Below, piece by piece: positions 9,299-18,166 of a stretch of 64,000 bases of DNA (the first letter of the stretch is position 1; each line of letters begins with the position of its first letter). Under the pieces are notes generated by a model. That model had not been told where the DNA came from. It was given only the letters and a program-made list of their open reading frames with translations, and did no database searches. The translations under genes were made by a program, and so were the position numbers. Origin of the DNA: CBDAUN01 sp965200645 (GTDB lineage: Bacteria; Pseudomonadota; Gammaproteobacteria; Arenicellales; JAJDZL01); contig CBDAUN010000003.1 in assembly GCA_965200645.1 (NCBI GenBank), forward strand, positions 1,488,001 to 1,552,000, read 5' to 3'.

Positions 9299-9922
9299 AT
9301 GATGAAAACTTCGCCGAGTTTATTGTTTGGAATTTCTATGTTGCTTGCTATTGTGCCGTGGTCATCTGCAAATTCAGTTGGCGATCCAGTTGCTGGTGAG
9401 GCAAAGGCAGCCACCTGCGTAGCCTGTCACGGTGACGATGGTAATGGTGTTGCCAACAATCCCACATTTCCAAAATTAGCTGGGCAAGTTCGAGGCTATT
9501 TGAGCCAAGCCCTTCTCGACTATAAAAACGGTCAACGTCAAGACTCGACGATGCGTGGCTTAGTAATGACCCTGACGGAAGAAGATATCATGGACATTGA
9601 AGCCTATTATCTGCAGTTCGAAGCCTCGCCCGCCAGCATTTCTGAAGAGCAATTACCGGCAGCGCAAAGAGGTAGGGAAATCTATCGCACTGGATTACAG
9701 CAATATTCTGTTCCGGCATGCATGGCCTGTCATGGCCCAGCCGGTAAAGGCATACCTTCTCGCTTTCCTAGAGTAGCTGGGCAGTACATTGATTCTCTCA
9801 TCAAATCCCTGACTGATTACAAGACTGGCAAGCGTACCAGCGATGAAATGAACCCTATCGCATTTCGGTTAAGTGAAAGTCAAATTATGGATCTTGCAAT
9901 TTACATGCATGGCTTGAATTGA
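9299..9922 (+). CDS. Di-heme cytochrome c4
   Basis: Periplasmic electron carrier of 207 residues. A signal peptide (MMKTSPSLLFGISMLLAIV, ending near SSA) is followed by two class I cytochrome c domains, each with one heme-attachment motif: CVACHGDDG near residue 40 and CMACHGPAG near 140. Met ligands are likely in MRGLVMTLTEEDI and MNPIAFRLSE. Cytochrome c4 proteins pass electrons to terminal oxidases, especially cbb3. It follows engB head-to-head across about 375 bp, the placement also seen in Pseudomonas. Its 3' end meets the convergent isomerase gene after only six bases. Confidence 0.92.
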   Translation: MMKTSPSLLFGISMLLAIVPWSSANSVGDPVAGEAKAATCVACHGDDGNGVANNPTFPKLAGQVRGYLSQALLDYKNGQRQDSTMRGLVMTLTEEDIMDIEAYYLQFEASPASISEEQLPAAQRGREIYRTGLQQYSVPACMACHGPAGKGIPSRFPRVAGQYIDSLIKSLTDYKTGKRTSDEMNPIAFRLSESQIMDLAIYMHGLN

Positions 9923-9928
9923 TTTTAG

Positions 9929-11587
9929 TCAGCCAGCGTTAGACATTGAAAAAACCAACGATTGGTTAATCTCATCTAATACCTCAACCACTGGTTCATT
10001 CAGTTTGATCTGATACACCGGTCTACCAAGGGTCCTCAGGGCGTCGTAATCTGCGGTTGCCTGTAACTCGATCAGGTCACCGAATCGATACGGTTTGCTG
10101 CTAACTTCGATGTCCTCACTGACCTCTGAGGTTAACATCAAAAAATGGCCATTTTGCCTTCCTCCCTTGAAGTATTGACCAGTGGAGTGCAAATACTGTG
10201 GTCCAAAGTTGCAAATCACCTGACCCAGCACAAGTGAATCAAGTGTCTGTCTAAACTTGATGAGAGCAAGTTTGTTTTCAGCAGTCGGATCGATAAAGGC
10301 CAGAATCGACAAATATTCAGACTCAGACACCGATTCAACCAAGATTGAAAACAATTGGACAAAATCCTGTTTGGAAGAGTCCATACTGAATTTAACGACT
10401 TGATCAGTTTGTCTTGAATCTTCATCAACTTGTTTGGGTGGCCAATCCTTTAAGACCGCATCAACACGAGTTTTATTCCCTTCTACGTCTGGCTGGTCGA
10501 ATGGATTAATGCCAAGAAGAAACCCAGCCGCTGCCACAGCTAACTCCCATTTGAAAAAATACCTAGATAAATCGTACTTACTTTCAAACGTTTGAAAGTG
10601 AACAAATTTGGCTCCCCCAACTTCCGAGAAAACTTCTGCATTGCCTAAAGTCACCTTATCCGGCAGTTCGTCATACGTATCTTCGTCACAACTAAGCTCC
10701 TTTATGACGCACAACACCCCTTGATTGTGCTTGCCTAAACTTTCAGCGACCAATTGCTCAATCCACCTTGATAGAGAATTAGGGGATTCACGCACTTCAA
10801 CAGTAATTGTGTTTTGTTGCTTCTTACACAATGTTGCGAGTGCCGCCGCTAACACCATCACTTCATCAGCGATATCCCCTTTCTTTTTGCGCAGTTCATT
10901 CTTGTACTGCTGATAGGAATAGTAAAGTTCCGTCAAGTCAACTCCAAGCAATGAAGCTGGGATGAGTCCCAACTTGCTCAATGCTGAAAAACGCCCGGGA
11001 ACACTCGGGTCCGAATCCAAAATAGACACTCCAGCAGAACTTGCCCAGTCCCTTAACTTGCTACTCATTGGGTCTGTGATTGCAGTTAACTTGTCTGCTG
11101 GTAGATTGAGACTCTCAACAAGCGTTCGCGATAGGTCAAGTGATTCAATCGTATTACCTGACTTGCTCGAAACAACACAACTATTGAATTGCAGTGAATT
11201 ACCCTTAAGATACGGTGCTATTGACTGAGGGTGGGTGCTGGACAAGGCATATACCATGCAGCCAGTATCCGAACCGAATACTTCCCCATAGACTTCCGCC
11301 GCCAAACTAGCACCACCCATTCCGATAAGGAGCAAGGACTGCTTTGCAGCAAGGTTATGCTGCTTGACTTCATCAATGGAGCGTTCAAAGGCATCAACCC
11401 AATTCACGCACACTGGAATTTCAGATTGGCTAATCCCAATTTCCGTCCACAGTAATGGATCTTTGGTCAAGATCCTCTCGATGACGTTCTGTTCGCGGAG
11501 GATTTTGCTATAGACTACAAAATCATCTCCATTTTCGCGGACTTCCTCCGCGTCTGAAGAATCATCTACCGGAATGCGGATTATCAA
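9929..11587 (-). CDS. Phosphosugar isomerase, glucose-6-phosphate isomerase-like
   Basis: SIS-domain protein of 552 residues resembling the phosphoglucose isomerase half of the transaldolase/PGI fusion proteins rather than classic Pgi. Visible marks are LLIGMGGASLAAEVY (about residue 87), SKSGNTIESL (about 140), the FSALSKLGLIPASLLG segment, and GINPFDQPDVEGNK (about 375), which is PGI-like. It lacks the N-terminal transaldolase domain and is unusually long for a SIS isomerase alone. It probably interconverts glucose-6-P and fructose-6-P. The gene begins three bases after the upstream zinc-finger gene, so it is in the ilvE operon. Confidence 0.75.
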   Translation of the reverse strand: MIIRIPVDDSSDAEEVRENGDDFVVYSKILREQNVIERILTKDPLLWTEIGISQSEIPVCVNWVDAFERSIDEVKQHNLAAKQSLLLIGMGGASLAAEVYGEVFGSDTGCMVYALSSTHPQSIAPYLKGNSLQFNSCVVSSKSGNTIESLDLSRTLVESLNLPADKLTAITDPMSSKLRDWASSAGVSILDSDPSVPGRFSALSKLGLIPASLLGVDLTELYYSYQQYKNELRKKKGDIADEVMVLAAALATLCKKQQNTITVEVRESPNSLSRWIEQLVAESLGKHNQGVLCVIKELSCDEDTYDELPDKVTLGNAEVFSEVGGAKFVHFQTFESKYDLSRYFFKWELAVAAAGFLLGINPFDQPDVEGNKTRVDAVLKDWPPKQVDEDSRQTDQVVKFSMDSSKQDFVQLFSILVESVSESEYLSILAFIDPTAENKLALIKFRQTLDSLVLGQVICNFGPQYLHSTGQYFKGGRQNGHFLMLTSEVSEDIEVSSKPYRFGDLIELQATADYDALRTLGRPVYQIKLNEPVVEVLDEINQSLVFSMSNAG

Positions 11588-11590
11588 GTT

Positions 11591-11791
11591 CTACACTAGA
11601 ATGAACTTCGTCCCGCAATAGGGGCACTGTGCTTCCCCGGTCTTCTCTATGGGTAGATATACTCGAGGATGCGAATCCCAAAGCCGCATTCGGTCCAGCG
11701 GACAATGCAGCGGCAAATCTTCCGCGGTCACCTCAATAATCGTTTCCAGGTTTGGGGTATCACCAGTTTTAGGCTGATAAGTAGCACTCAT
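11591..11791 (-). CDS. Zinc-finger domain protein (zf-CHCC)
   Basis: Small protein of 66 residues from Met at 11791 (MSATYQPK); a longer start at 11812 adds seven residues. The ligand set is visible as LHCPLD, a His in DSHPRVYL, and CPYCGTKF, which is the CHCC zinc-ribbon pattern also found in the NDUFS6/NuoE-associated family. Function is unknown; such proteins are often encoded next to ilvE or waaF in Gammaproteobacteria, and here the gene lies between ilvE and the isomerase gene. Confidence 0.82.
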   Translation of the reverse strand: MSATYQPKTGDTPNLETIIEVTAEDLPLHCPLDRMRLWDSHPRVYLPIEKTGEAQCPYCGTKFILV

Positions 11792-11821
11792 AGATGTTAG
11801 AGAATCATTCAAAAACTTGAA

Positions 11822-12748
11822 CTATAGATAACTTAACCAGTGACTATGCTTCTCGCTTCGGCCAGAAACAATATCAAAATACATGGACTGCAATTTTTCG
11901 GTGATCGGGCCGCGACCGCCGTTGCCGATTGGCCTTCCATCGAGCTCACGGATTGGTGTCACTTCTGCTGCCGTACCCGTAAAGAAAGCCTCATCAGCGA
12001 TATAGACTTCGTCACGGGTGATGCGTCTTTCGACAAATGGTAGATTCAATTCGCGAATGAGTTGAATCACGGTATCCCGGGTGATGCCTTCAAGTGCGGA
12101 GGTGAGATCCGGAGTGATGACCGTACCGTTTCGAACAATAAAGATATTTTCACCAGTCCCCTCCATAACATAACCTTCTGTGTCCAGCAGAAGGGCTTCG
12201 TCTGCGCCATTATCGAGAGCTTCGTGGAGTGCCAGTATGGAGTTGATGTAATGCCCGCATGCCTTTGCTCGACACATTGAGACATTGACATGTAGTCGGG
12301 AAAAAGATGAGGTTTTTACCTTTATGCCATTGACAAGACCATCTTCGCCGAGATAGGCTCCCCACTCCCAAGCTGCGATAAAGACATGTGTGCGTAAATG
12401 TGATGCGCGAATCCCCATACCTTCGGACCCATAAAACAATAGTGGTCGAATATAGGCACTCTCAAGTCCGTTTTCTCTAACGACAGTCAGTTGCGCTTCA
12501 TTCAATTCTTCAGGTTCATACTCGATATCCATCTTTAGAATTTTGGCAGACTTGAAAAATCGATCGGTGTGATCTTGCAATCTGAACACTGCGCTACCTT
12601 GATCTGTCTTGTAGGCACGTACGCCTTCAAACACTCCCAAGCCATAATGCAGGGTGTGGGTGAGGAAGTGTACGTTCGCTTCACGCCAGGGAATGAGCTC
12701 GCCGTTCTTCCAGATGGTGCCGTCTCGATCACTGAATGATGGTGTCAT
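11822..12748 (-). CDS. ilvE: Branched-chain amino acid aminotransferase
   Basis: Class IV PLP aminotransferase for the last step of Leu/Ile/Val synthesis. At 308 residues it is the standard length. It opens with DGTIWKNGELIPW and THTLHYGLGVFEGVRAY. The PLP lysine is in the SMCRAKACGHYINS stretch (about residue 158), followed by the class IV signature EGTGENIFIV and the phosphate-binding GITRDTV. First gene of a leftward run with the zinc-finger and isomerase genes. Confidence 0.95.
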   Translation of the reverse strand: MTPSFSDRDGTIWKNGELIPWREANVHFLTHTLHYGLGVFEGVRAYKTDQGSAVFRLQDHTDRFFKSAKILKMDIEYEPEELNEAQLTVVRENGLESAYIRPLLFYGSEGMGIRASHLRTHVFIAAWEWGAYLGEDGLVNGIKVKTSSFSRLHVNVSMCRAKACGHYINSILALHEALDNGADEALLLDTEGYVMEGTGENIFIVRNGTVITPDLTSALEGITRDTVIQLIRELNLPFVERRITRDEVYIADEAFFTGTAAEVTPIRELDGRPIGNGGRGPITEKLQSMYFDIVSGRSEKHSHWLSYL

Positions 12749-12851
12749 GAATGTCCTGAACCTCTGTAATTTAATTGTCCAAACGAATTAATTCGAGCTA
12801 AAAATATGTAAGCAATTCAAACATATTAGAATAGCAATAAACCCCTCTTAC

Positions 12852-13421
12852 TTAGTGAGTTTGTGTCGTACAAGAAAATGGTTTACGAGCAAAAATTCTT
12901 CTCACCATCGGCTCGAAAAAATCCAATGGAAGTGATTCGTAATCAGGATCGAAGGAGCACTGATCCCACTTTTCGCAAAAGTCAGCACACGCTTGATAAT
13001 GTGGATGCTCTTTGTATTTATCCCGCTGGTCACGGTCTTCGCCCAAATGATGAAAATAGTAATATCCTTGAAAAATACCATGGTATTTAATAATCCAGTA
13101 GGTTCGGTCCGAAACATAGGGTCTGAGTATTCCGGCAGTGACTTCTGAGTGGTTGGTCGGTGACAGGCTGTCACCGATGTCGTGCAGCAAAGCAGCGACT
13201 ACCATTTCCTCGTCTGCACCGTCTCGATATGCTCGCGATGCAGTTTGCAGTGCGTGTTCAAGTCGCGTCACTTTGTAACCTGCAAGACTGTGTTCCAATT
13301 CAAGCAAGTGAGCCAGCACTCGATCGGCGGTACCTTCTACAAACGGTATTTCAGCTTCGGTCAGAAGATCGTAATCCTCTTTGGTTCCGTCTTCCATTCG
13401 TGTAAAGCTTACAACTTTCAT
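12852..13421 (-). CDS. HD-domain protein, PhnZ/TmpB-like oxygenase or phosphohydrolase
   Basis: HD-superfamily protein of 189 residues. Metal ligands are visible as LEHALQTA (first His), LLHDIGD (His-Asp, about residue 84), and later His residues in KYHGIFQGYYYFHHLG. The arrangement, LEH followed by ALLHDIG and then KYHGIFQGYYYFHH, resembles the mixed-valent diiron oxygenases of the PhnZ/TmpB group that cleave organophosphonate C-P bonds, more than nucleotide phosphohydrolases. No phosphonate gene is nearby (neighbours are ilvE and uvrD), so the substrate is unknown. A clear GGAG site precedes the ATG. Confidence 0.72.
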   Translation of the reverse strand: MKVVSFTRMEDGTKEDYDLLTEAEIPFVEGTADRVLAHLLELEHSLAGYKVTRLEHALQTASRAYRDGADEEMVVAALLHDIGDSLSPTNHSEVTAGILRPYVSDRTYWIIKYHGIFQGYYYFHHLGEDRDQRDKYKEHPHYQACADFCEKWDQCSFDPDYESLPLDFFEPMVRRIFARKPFSCTTQTH

Positions 13422-13481
13422 AGTCCATTACTCCAATAGATAAAACATGCACATTAAACAACAATCAATTCTCTCAAAGGG

Positions 13482-15641
13482 TTATTTTTGGAGTTGCAAT
13501 TTACCCGTCTCAGCCTGTATCCATTTTGAGCCCACATCATTGAAATGAACTTTAACCGTCAGCATTCCACTCAATTGCCGAATATCTCGTACTTGTCCGA
13601 GACCAAAGTATGGATGCCGTACCTGATCACCAATTTCATAGGTTGAATCTTGTAATTCAGCATCATAACTGTCTTGGTAGCCTTGTTGATAGGATAGGTA
13701 CTGCATTAACTCACTTGGTACTTCCCTTACAAATCTCGAAACTTTTTGTCTCATTGGCCCCCATTGACCGGCTTGAGTTCGAGTTTGCGAGCTGATCAAA
13801 TATAGTTGCTGCATAGCCCGCGTCATACCGACGTAACATAGCCTGCGTTCTTCCTCGACCTGGGCTTTATCCTGCAATGAGTTAAAGTGAGGAAACAATC
13901 CTTCCATCATGCCCGCCATAAACACGGTAGAAAACTCCAAACCCTTTGCGCTGTGGATCGTCATGAATTGTACAGAGTCATCCTTAGATTGATGTCGATC
14001 GCCAGCATCCAACATCGTCTGGCTCAAGAATTCCTGAAGAATTTCTATATTGCCAGCTAATTCATTATTTGCCAAAAACCTGATTGCGACACTTTGCAAT
14101 TCATTCAAGTTCTCAATTCGAGATTGATTTTCTACTTTACCTTTTCTTTCGTAGTGCTTAATCAACTTAATTCGGTTAATTATGGTAAAAATAAGACTTG
14201 GGAGTGAAAGTCGTTCAAGGTCTTTAGTAAAACTATCCATCAGGTCGACAAAGAGGGTTAACGCTCTAGTTACCCGTCTATTGGTTAGTGGGTCATCGAT
14301 GGCCAACTTAGCCGCCTCGAACATGGAATATCCGGTACTTTCGGATGTTTCTTGCAACATTTCTATGGTTGCATTGCCTATTCCTCTCGGAGGGTTGTTG
14401 ACGCATCGAACAAAGGCCATATTTGCATCCGGATTTATCAGTAGATGCAAATATGCCATAACTAGTCTGATTTCAGTCCGATCAAAAAACCTCATGCCAC
14501 CATAGACTTGAAACGGTATACCTTCTCGAGTAAATACCTGTTCAAGTATTTGTGACTGGGCATTGGTTCTGTACAACACTGCAAATTCGCTGTATGATTG
14601 ACCTGCTTTGTGAAGTTTCTCGATTTCTTGTGCAATAAAATTCGCTTCTTTGGTTTCATCAAATACCTGATAGTATCGAGGCAAATTTCCTTTGGCACCA
14701 TTGCTCCAAAGTGACTTGCCTAAGCGCGAATCGTTGTTTTCGATTAAGGCATTTGCAGCATTCAATATGGACTTGGTGGATCGGTAATTCTGTTCCAAAC
14801 GAATTACACGTGCATTGTTGTAGTGCCGTTCAAATTGAATCATGTGTTCTACCTGAGCACCGCGCCATCGATAGATCGACTGATCATCGTCTCCAACTGC
14901 TGTGATACTCTGATGCTTAGCGACAAACAGTTGCAGCCAAGTGTGCTGCATCGCGTTGGTATCTTGGAATTCATCAACAAGAACATGATGAAATTGTTCC
15001 TGATATCTGTCACGAACCGTAGCATTGTTCTTCATCAGTTCCACGGTCCTCAAGATTAGTTCTGCGAAGTCTACCAGCCCCTGGATTTCGCACTGCTTTT
15101 CATATTTTTTGTAGACTTCTACGATTAACTGGTCCTGACGTGATGGATCCTTCAATTGGCCATTCGACCGGACTCCTGCTTCCTTCAACCCATTTATTCT
15201 CCATTGAACAAGATTTGGCGTCAACTGGTCCAGACCTGCTACGCCAGTCATGTCTGACATAATTCCCGAAATCATCCGTTTTTGATCATCAGTGCCTAGA
15301 ATTTCAAAATATCGAGGTAACCCGACTTCTGCATAATGGGTCCTGAGCAACCTGTTTGAGATTCCGTGAAAAGTCCCTAAGAACATTGAACTGGGCAGGT
15401 AATCTACCATGGCATGCACACGTTCTTTCATTTCCCTCGCGGCTTTGTTGGTAAACGTTACCGCAAGGATTTGCCAAGGATTGACATCGCCACTTTGCAA
15501 AAGTAGTGCAATTCTGTGAGTCAACACCCGAGTTTTACCGCTTCCTGCGCCTGCTAGTACCAGAAGTGGTCCCGCCTCTGCGGTTACCGCATCCATTTGG
15601 CGTTCATTCAATCCAGAAAGTATGTGCGTTAAGTCTGTCAA
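13482..15641 (-). CDS. uvrD: DNA helicase II (UvrD)
   Basis: Superfamily 1A 3'-5' helicase for nucleotide-excision and mismatch repair, 719 residues, which is the normal size. Motif I is GAGSGKT (about residue 32), Ia TFTNKAAREM, II DEFQDTN (about 220), III GDDDQSIYRWRGA, IV LEQNYRS, V TIHSAKGLEF and VI RRLCYVGMTRA. The C-terminal Tudor-like piece (QVRHPYFGLGQV) that binds RNA polymerase in UvrD/PcrA proteins is present. It could be named Rep-like, but the C-terminal domain favours UvrD. Confidence 0.93.
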   Translation of the reverse strand: MTDLTHILSGLNERQMDAVTAEAGPLLVLAGAGSGKTRVLTHRIALLLQSGDVNPWQILAVTFTNKAAREMKERVHAMVDYLPSSMFLGTFHGISNRLLRTHYAEVGLPRYFEILGTDDQKRMISGIMSDMTGVAGLDQLTPNLVQWRINGLKEAGVRSNGQLKDPSRQDQLIVEVYKKYEKQCEIQGLVDFAELILRTVELMKNNATVRDRYQEQFHHVLVDEFQDTNAMQHTWLQLFVAKHQSITAVGDDDQSIYRWRGAQVEHMIQFERHYNNARVIRLEQNYRSTKSILNAANALIENNDSRLGKSLWSNGAKGNLPRYYQVFDETKEANFIAQEIEKLHKAGQSYSEFAVLYRTNAQSQILEQVFTREGIPFQVYGGMRFFDRTEIRLVMAYLHLLINPDANMAFVRCVNNPPRGIGNATIEMLQETSESTGYSMFEAAKLAIDDPLTNRRVTRALTLFVDLMDSFTKDLERLSLPSLIFTIINRIKLIKHYERKGKVENQSRIENLNELQSVAIRFLANNELAGNIEILQEFLSQTMLDAGDRHQSKDDSVQFMTIHSAKGLEFSTVFMAGMMEGLFPHFNSLQDKAQVEEERRLCYVGMTRAMQQLYLISSQTRTQAGQWGPMRQKVSRFVREVPSELMQYLSYQQGYQDSYDAELQDSTYEIGDQVRHPYFGLGQVRDIRQLSGMLTVKVHFNDVGSKWIQAETGKLQLQK

Positions 15642-15792
15642 TTTAAAATTTTCCTTATAATTGATTAACCATCAAGCCGGTCGCAGAGTGCGATTACGAA
15701 TTTTCTTGCAATTCGTTCTTGAATGTGTAATAACCAATGCGCATATATTAAATTGTTTGTGAATCCATAAATTTACTTCCCGACAAACAGCA

Positions 15793-16122
15793 GTGACAAT
15801 TAAACTAGCAAAATTCAACATTGGTCAAATTGTGAGACATCGGCACTTTCCATTCAGGGGAGTAATTTTTGACGTCGATCCGGAATTCAGCAACACGGAA
15901 GAATGGTACGAGTCGATACCGTCGGATATCCGTCCGAAAAAGGATCAACCATTTTATCACTTGCTCGCAGAAAACGAGAAGACCAGCTACATTGCATATG
16001 TATCAGAACAGAACCTCGTTCCCGACGAAGAAGGTGGACCGGTGATGCATCCAGCAATTAGCGAAATTTTCGGCGACGACCGTGAAGGGGAGTATCCAGT
16101 GCGCCCCTATCCCATTCACTAA
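15793..16122 (+). CDS. hspQ: Heat shock protein HspQ (YccV-like)
   Basis: 109-residue YccV/HspQ-domain protein. The family motifs FNIGQIVRHRHFPFRGVIFDVDPEF, WYESIP, PFYHLLAE and YVSEQNLVPD are all present. HspQ is a hemimethylated-DNA-binding protein and a specificity enhancer for Lon protease. The likely start is GTG at 15793, since no ATG lies upstream of the conserved opening. It stands alone, divergent from uvrD. Confidence 0.9.
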   Translation: MTIKLAKFNIGQIVRHRHFPFRGVIFDVDPEFSNTEEWYESIPSDIRPKKDQPFYHLLAENEKTSYIAYVSEQNLVPDEEGGPVMHPAISEIFGDDREGEYPVRPYPIH

Positions 16123-16215
16123 CATTTATTTTTATAACTCCGAAATTTGTTCAAGTTACAGCACTTGAATCAATTGAAGATAAGATTTACTTTATATTAA
16201 ACAACCACCCCCAGC

Positions 16216-16869
16216 ATGGACTCAGAAATCGCAAGATATAACATGGTTGAACAACAAATTCGACCGTGGAGTGTGCTTGATCGCAGGATATTGGATGTGG
16301 TGATGGCGGTCTCGCGGGAAAATTTCGTTCCCGAAAAACACCGAAATTTGGCGTTCGCCGATATGAGCCTGCCTATCGGCTGCAATCAAGTGATGATGCA
16401 ACCTAAAGTGGAGGCTCGTCTAGTACAGGCTTTGCAACCAAAATCAACCGAACAGGTATTGGAAATCGGTACCGGGAGCGGTCATATGGCCGCCTTGCTC
16501 GCAAATTTGGCACGCCACGTTCAAACAGTAGAAATTCGCGAACAATTAGCCAAGACTGCAAGACAAAATCTAGACAGTCATAAAATTGACAATGTCGACA
16601 TTTACATTGGAGATGGTGCATCCAGGTGGGACGCCGGTTTCACGCCCGACTGTATAGTGATATCCGGTGCTGTTCCTGAATTGCCCCAAAGCTATCGATC
16701 CATAATGGCCATAGGCGGTCGATTGGTTGCTATCGTCGGGCGAGACCCAATCATGAATGCCATACTTGTCGAGCGACTGAGTGAGGCGTCCTGGGATACT
16801 ACCTACTTATTCGAAACTCATCTTCCCTATTTAGATAATGTTGAAGTCAAGACAGATTTTGTCTTTTAG
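16216..16869 (+). CDS. Protein-L-isoaspartate O-methyltransferase-like protein
   Basis: SAM-dependent methyltransferase of the Pcm family, 217 residues. The SAM site LEIGTGSGHMAALLA (about residue 80) and VETVEIREQ-like motif II are clear. The segment where Pcm enzymes have the catalytic Ser (TISQP) reads QVMMQP here, so it probably does not repair isoaspartate in the usual way. It lies directly upstream of tolC (one-base gap), a pairing found in many Proteobacteria. A true pcm is at 25204-25869. Confidence 0.85.
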   Translation: MDSEIARYNMVEQQIRPWSVLDRRILDVVMAVSRENFVPEKHRNLAFADMSLPIGCNQVMMQPKVEARLVQALQPKSTEQVLEIGTGSGHMAALLANLARHVQTVEIREQLAKTARQNLDSHKIDNVDIYIGDGASRWDAGFTPDCIVISGAVPELPQSYRSIMAIGGRLVAIVGRDPIMNAILVERLSEASWDTTYLFETHLPYLDNVEVKTDFVF

Positions 16870-16870
16870 A

Positions 16871-18157
16871 ATGTTTACTAAGGCAGTGTTACGCAAACAC
16901 TTTTTTGCGTTCGCACTAATCTCATTACCCCATTTGGCACATTCCGCTGATTTATTGGAAGTGCTGGACTTGGCACTTGAGAATGATGCGAACTTAAGAG
17001 CGGCACGCATTTCAACAGATGCTAGTCAACTTCTTCCCGATATCGCAAAGACTTACGCCTATCCAAGTTTGAGTTTGTCTGCTTCGGAAATTAAGGAAAG
17101 AAAACCGATGTCACGCTTTAGAGGCACTGAAGGTGAAGTGACTGTTCGCCAACCTCTTTGGAATGCAGTTGTGGGGGCTGGATTGGAAGTTGCGGAAGCC
17201 CAAGCAGGAGTCGCTAGATTGTATCTGCGAAGAGCCGAACAAGGTTTGTATGCGCGAGTTGCAGAAAGTTATTTTCGGGTTCTTGCTGCAGAGGACAACT
17301 TGAAAACCGTAGACAGCGAGGTTAAAGCTACCGAAGAATTTCGTGATTTGGCGTTTGACCGATTTGATGCTAAACTCGGAACACTGCTAGACCTGAATGA
17401 TGCTGAGGCAAGATTCAGCCAAGTGAAGGCTGCAAGAATTCAGGCCGACCATGAGACTGTATCTTCAAAGGTTGCACTGACGGAAATTACCAACACGGAA
17501 ATTGGAAAACTCAATGCACTTGCCGAAGATGCCAATATCTCCAATCCGAATCCCAATGACCTCAATTGGTGGCTGGAAACGGCACTTCAGAACAATCTTG
17601 AAATAGCAATTGCCACAGCCGAAGTAGAGCAAGCACTGGCAAACATTGACGTCGAAAGATCTCTGGGGCAGATACGCTTTGACCTGGTAGCCTCTCACAA
17701 TAAATCCCTTTCCGGAGATCACTTACGATCAAACCGTGACTTTGTTTCAGTGGTAGCATCCTATCCTGTATTTCAAGGCGGTTTGGTACAAAAGCGTACA
17801 ATGCAGGCAGCTATCCAGCATGAGTCGTCACTGGAAGCGCTGGAAGCGGTAAAGAGATCCGTAACCAGTCAGACATCAAGTGCTTTTTTAGACATCATTC
17901 GAAGCGTCAACCAAGTCAAAGCCTTGCAAGATGCATTAGTCGCAAGCGAAAGCTCATTGAAGGCAAGGGAAGAAGGATATAACGCAGGTATTTTTACAAC
18001 TTTGGATGTGCTGAATGCACAGCGTGACAAATTTACTGTCGAACGAAATCTCAATCAGGCAAAATACTCGCACTTTTTGAGCATAGTTCGCTTGGAAAGT
18101 CTCGCCGGAACACTTGATCGTGCCGATTTTGAAGCCCTAAACGAATCGCTGAACTAA
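16871..18157 (+). CDS. tolC: TolC-family outer membrane channel
   Basis: Outer membrane efflux/secretion duct, 428 residues from the ATG at 16871. This start is chosen because it directly gives a signal peptide (KAVLRKHFFAFALISLP, cleaved near AHS/AD); an upstream non-ATG start would put residues in front of it. Two internally homologous TolC/OEP repeats are visible, each with a conserved barrel/coil signature (QPLWNA... and YPVFQGGLV...). Works with inner-membrane pumps and adaptor proteins encoded elsewhere. Converges on waaA. Confidence 0.92.
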   Translation: MFTKAVLRKHFFAFALISLPHLAHSADLLEVLDLALENDANLRAARISTDASQLLPDIAKTYAYPSLSLSASEIKERKPMSRFRGTEGEVTVRQPLWNAVVGAGLEVAEAQAGVARLYLRRAEQGLYARVAESYFRVLAAEDNLKTVDSEVKATEEFRDLAFDRFDAKLGTLLDLNDAEARFSQVKAARIQADHETVSSKVALTEITNTEIGKLNALAEDANISNPNPNDLNWWLETALQNNLEIAIATAEVEQALANIDVERSLGQIRFDLVASHNKSLSGDHLRSNRDFVSVVASYPVFQGGLVQKRTMQAAIQHESSLEALEAVKRSVTSQTSSAFLDIIRSVNQVKALQDALVASESSLKAREEGYNAGIFTTLDVLNAQRDKFTVERNLNQAKYSHFLSIVRLESLAGTLDRADFEALNESLN

Positions 18158-18166
18158 GCGCCTGGC

